Shown: piece after piece, positions 6,279 through 6,664 of the stretch
How the letters are laid out: each line of letters opens with the position of its first letter
Position numbering within the stretch: position 1 is the first letter of the stretch
NCBI GenBank assembly: GCA_947474445.1
Contig: CANJJY010000256.1
Coordinates: 1-6,664, forward strand
DNA length: 6,664 bases
Direction of reading: 5' to 3'
DNA from: Oligoflexaceae bacterium
GTDB taxonomy: Bacteria > Bdellovibrionota_B > Oligoflexia > Oligoflexales > Oligoflexaceae
Notes under the pieces: model-generated
Database searches by the model: none
Told to the model about the DNA's origin: nothing
The model's input: only the letters and a program-made list of their open reading frames with translations
Program-made: the position numbers and the translations under genes

Positions 6279-6664
6279 TACTTGTAGCTCCTCGTAGCAA
6301 GCTTGATGTTCTCGTAAACCAAAGGCTCAACATGTCTTTTTGGAGCTTGTCCTGCCCCCGTGTATTCCCATACGGCAGCGTGCGTAAACTTCTCGTCGTC
6401 TCGCCGCGCTTCTCCTTCTTCCGTCTGGTACTCCACACGGAAATGTCCGCCACAGGATTCTTCGCGAGTCAAAGCGTCTCGACACATGAGTTCCGCGTGT
6501 TCAATAAAATCGGCTACTCGTCCTGCGTTCTCCAGAACTGAATTAAGACTTTCACCAACACCGGTAACCTTTAAATTGCGCCAGAATTCATCACGAATGG
6601 CACCAATCTCGGCAATTGCAGATTCCAGACCCTCACGCGATCGCGCCATACCGCACTTTTCCCA
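6278..6664 (-). CDS. sdhA: Succinate dehydrogenase/fumarate reductase flavoprotein subunit, C-terminal part
   Basis: SdhA holds covalent FAD and oxidises succinate to fumarate, or the reverse. Only the last 128 residues lie here; the frame stays open to the right edge (WEKCG just before MARS), so the true start is outside. WEKCGMARS, AGRVADFIEHAELMC and CRDALTREESCGGHFR are recognisable: the last matches the RxESxGxHxR stretch of the C-terminal helical domain, and EYQTEEGEARRDDEKF with WEYTG is typical of the Bacteroidota/delta-type protein. It ends in KLATRSYK and TAA, whose last two bases belong to the sdhB start. Family members run about 580-650 residues, so roughly 500 lie beyond the window. 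The cytochrome b subunit (sdhC), if present, is probably further upstream. The ATG at 6647-6649 is internal. Confidence 0.96.
   Translation of the reverse strand, partial: WEKCGMARSREGLESAIAEIGAIRDEFWRNLKVTGVGESLNSVLENAGRVADFIEHAELMCRDALTREESCGGHFRVEYQTEEGEARRDDEKFTHAAVWEYTGAGQAPKRHVEPLVYENIKLATRSYK

Noticed and set aside
6266..6541. 91-codon plus-strand frame at the sdhA-sdhB junction
   Set aside because: It lies opposite strongly conserved SdhA sequence; no motif and no ribosome site.

Overview
The window is a compact stretch of bacterial chromosome with almost no non-coding space. Everything except the left edge reads on the minus strand. In transcription order, right to left, it holds the end of sdhA, then sdhB, purS, purQ, purL, purF and a small CCGNGCRHCPY-motif protein (DUF5522-like). 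The left edge carries the 3' part of rph (RNase PH) on the plus strand, which converges on the end of the minus-strand cluster.

Organism: the three-part FGAM synthase (separate PurS, PurQ and a roughly 760-residue PurL) argues against enteric-type Gammaproteobacteria, which use one fused PurL. SdhA and SdhB resemble the succinate dehydrogenase/fumarate reductase type found in Bacteroidota and in several former deltaproteobacterial and Bdellovibrio-like groups. PurF is the propeptide plus [4Fe-4S] type. Together these suggest a Gram-negative lineage outside the Beta/Gammaproteobacteria, possibly Bdellovibrionota/Oligoflexia-like. This placement is a low-confidence inference. No mobile element, CRISPR array, rRNA or tRNA is visible.

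Layout: sdhA and sdhB overlap by one base (TAATG). sdhB and purS overlap by four (ATGA). purS and purQ are 3 bases apart. purL and purF are 18 apart. purF and the small protein gene are about 13 apart. The exception is a 226-base gap between purQ and purL, which holds a predicted stem-loop and a possible 23-codon leader ORF ending one base before the purL start codon. The rph and DUF5522-like genes end 22 bases apart, at a G-rich stretch that fits a canonical G-quadruplex pattern and with no ordinary terminator.

Function: PurF makes phosphoribosylamine from PRPP and glutamine. PurS, PurQ and PurL together convert FGAR to FGAM, the fourth step of IMP synthesis. SdhA and SdhB are the membrane-extrinsic half of succinate:quinone oxidoreductase. 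The overlaps suggest that respiratory and purine genes share one transcript. The gap before purL is the clearest place for separate control of purL and purF. I see no wholly new system. The points most worth a second look are the sdh-pur coupling, the purL leader, the G-rich convergent junction and the uncharacterised Cys-rich small protein.
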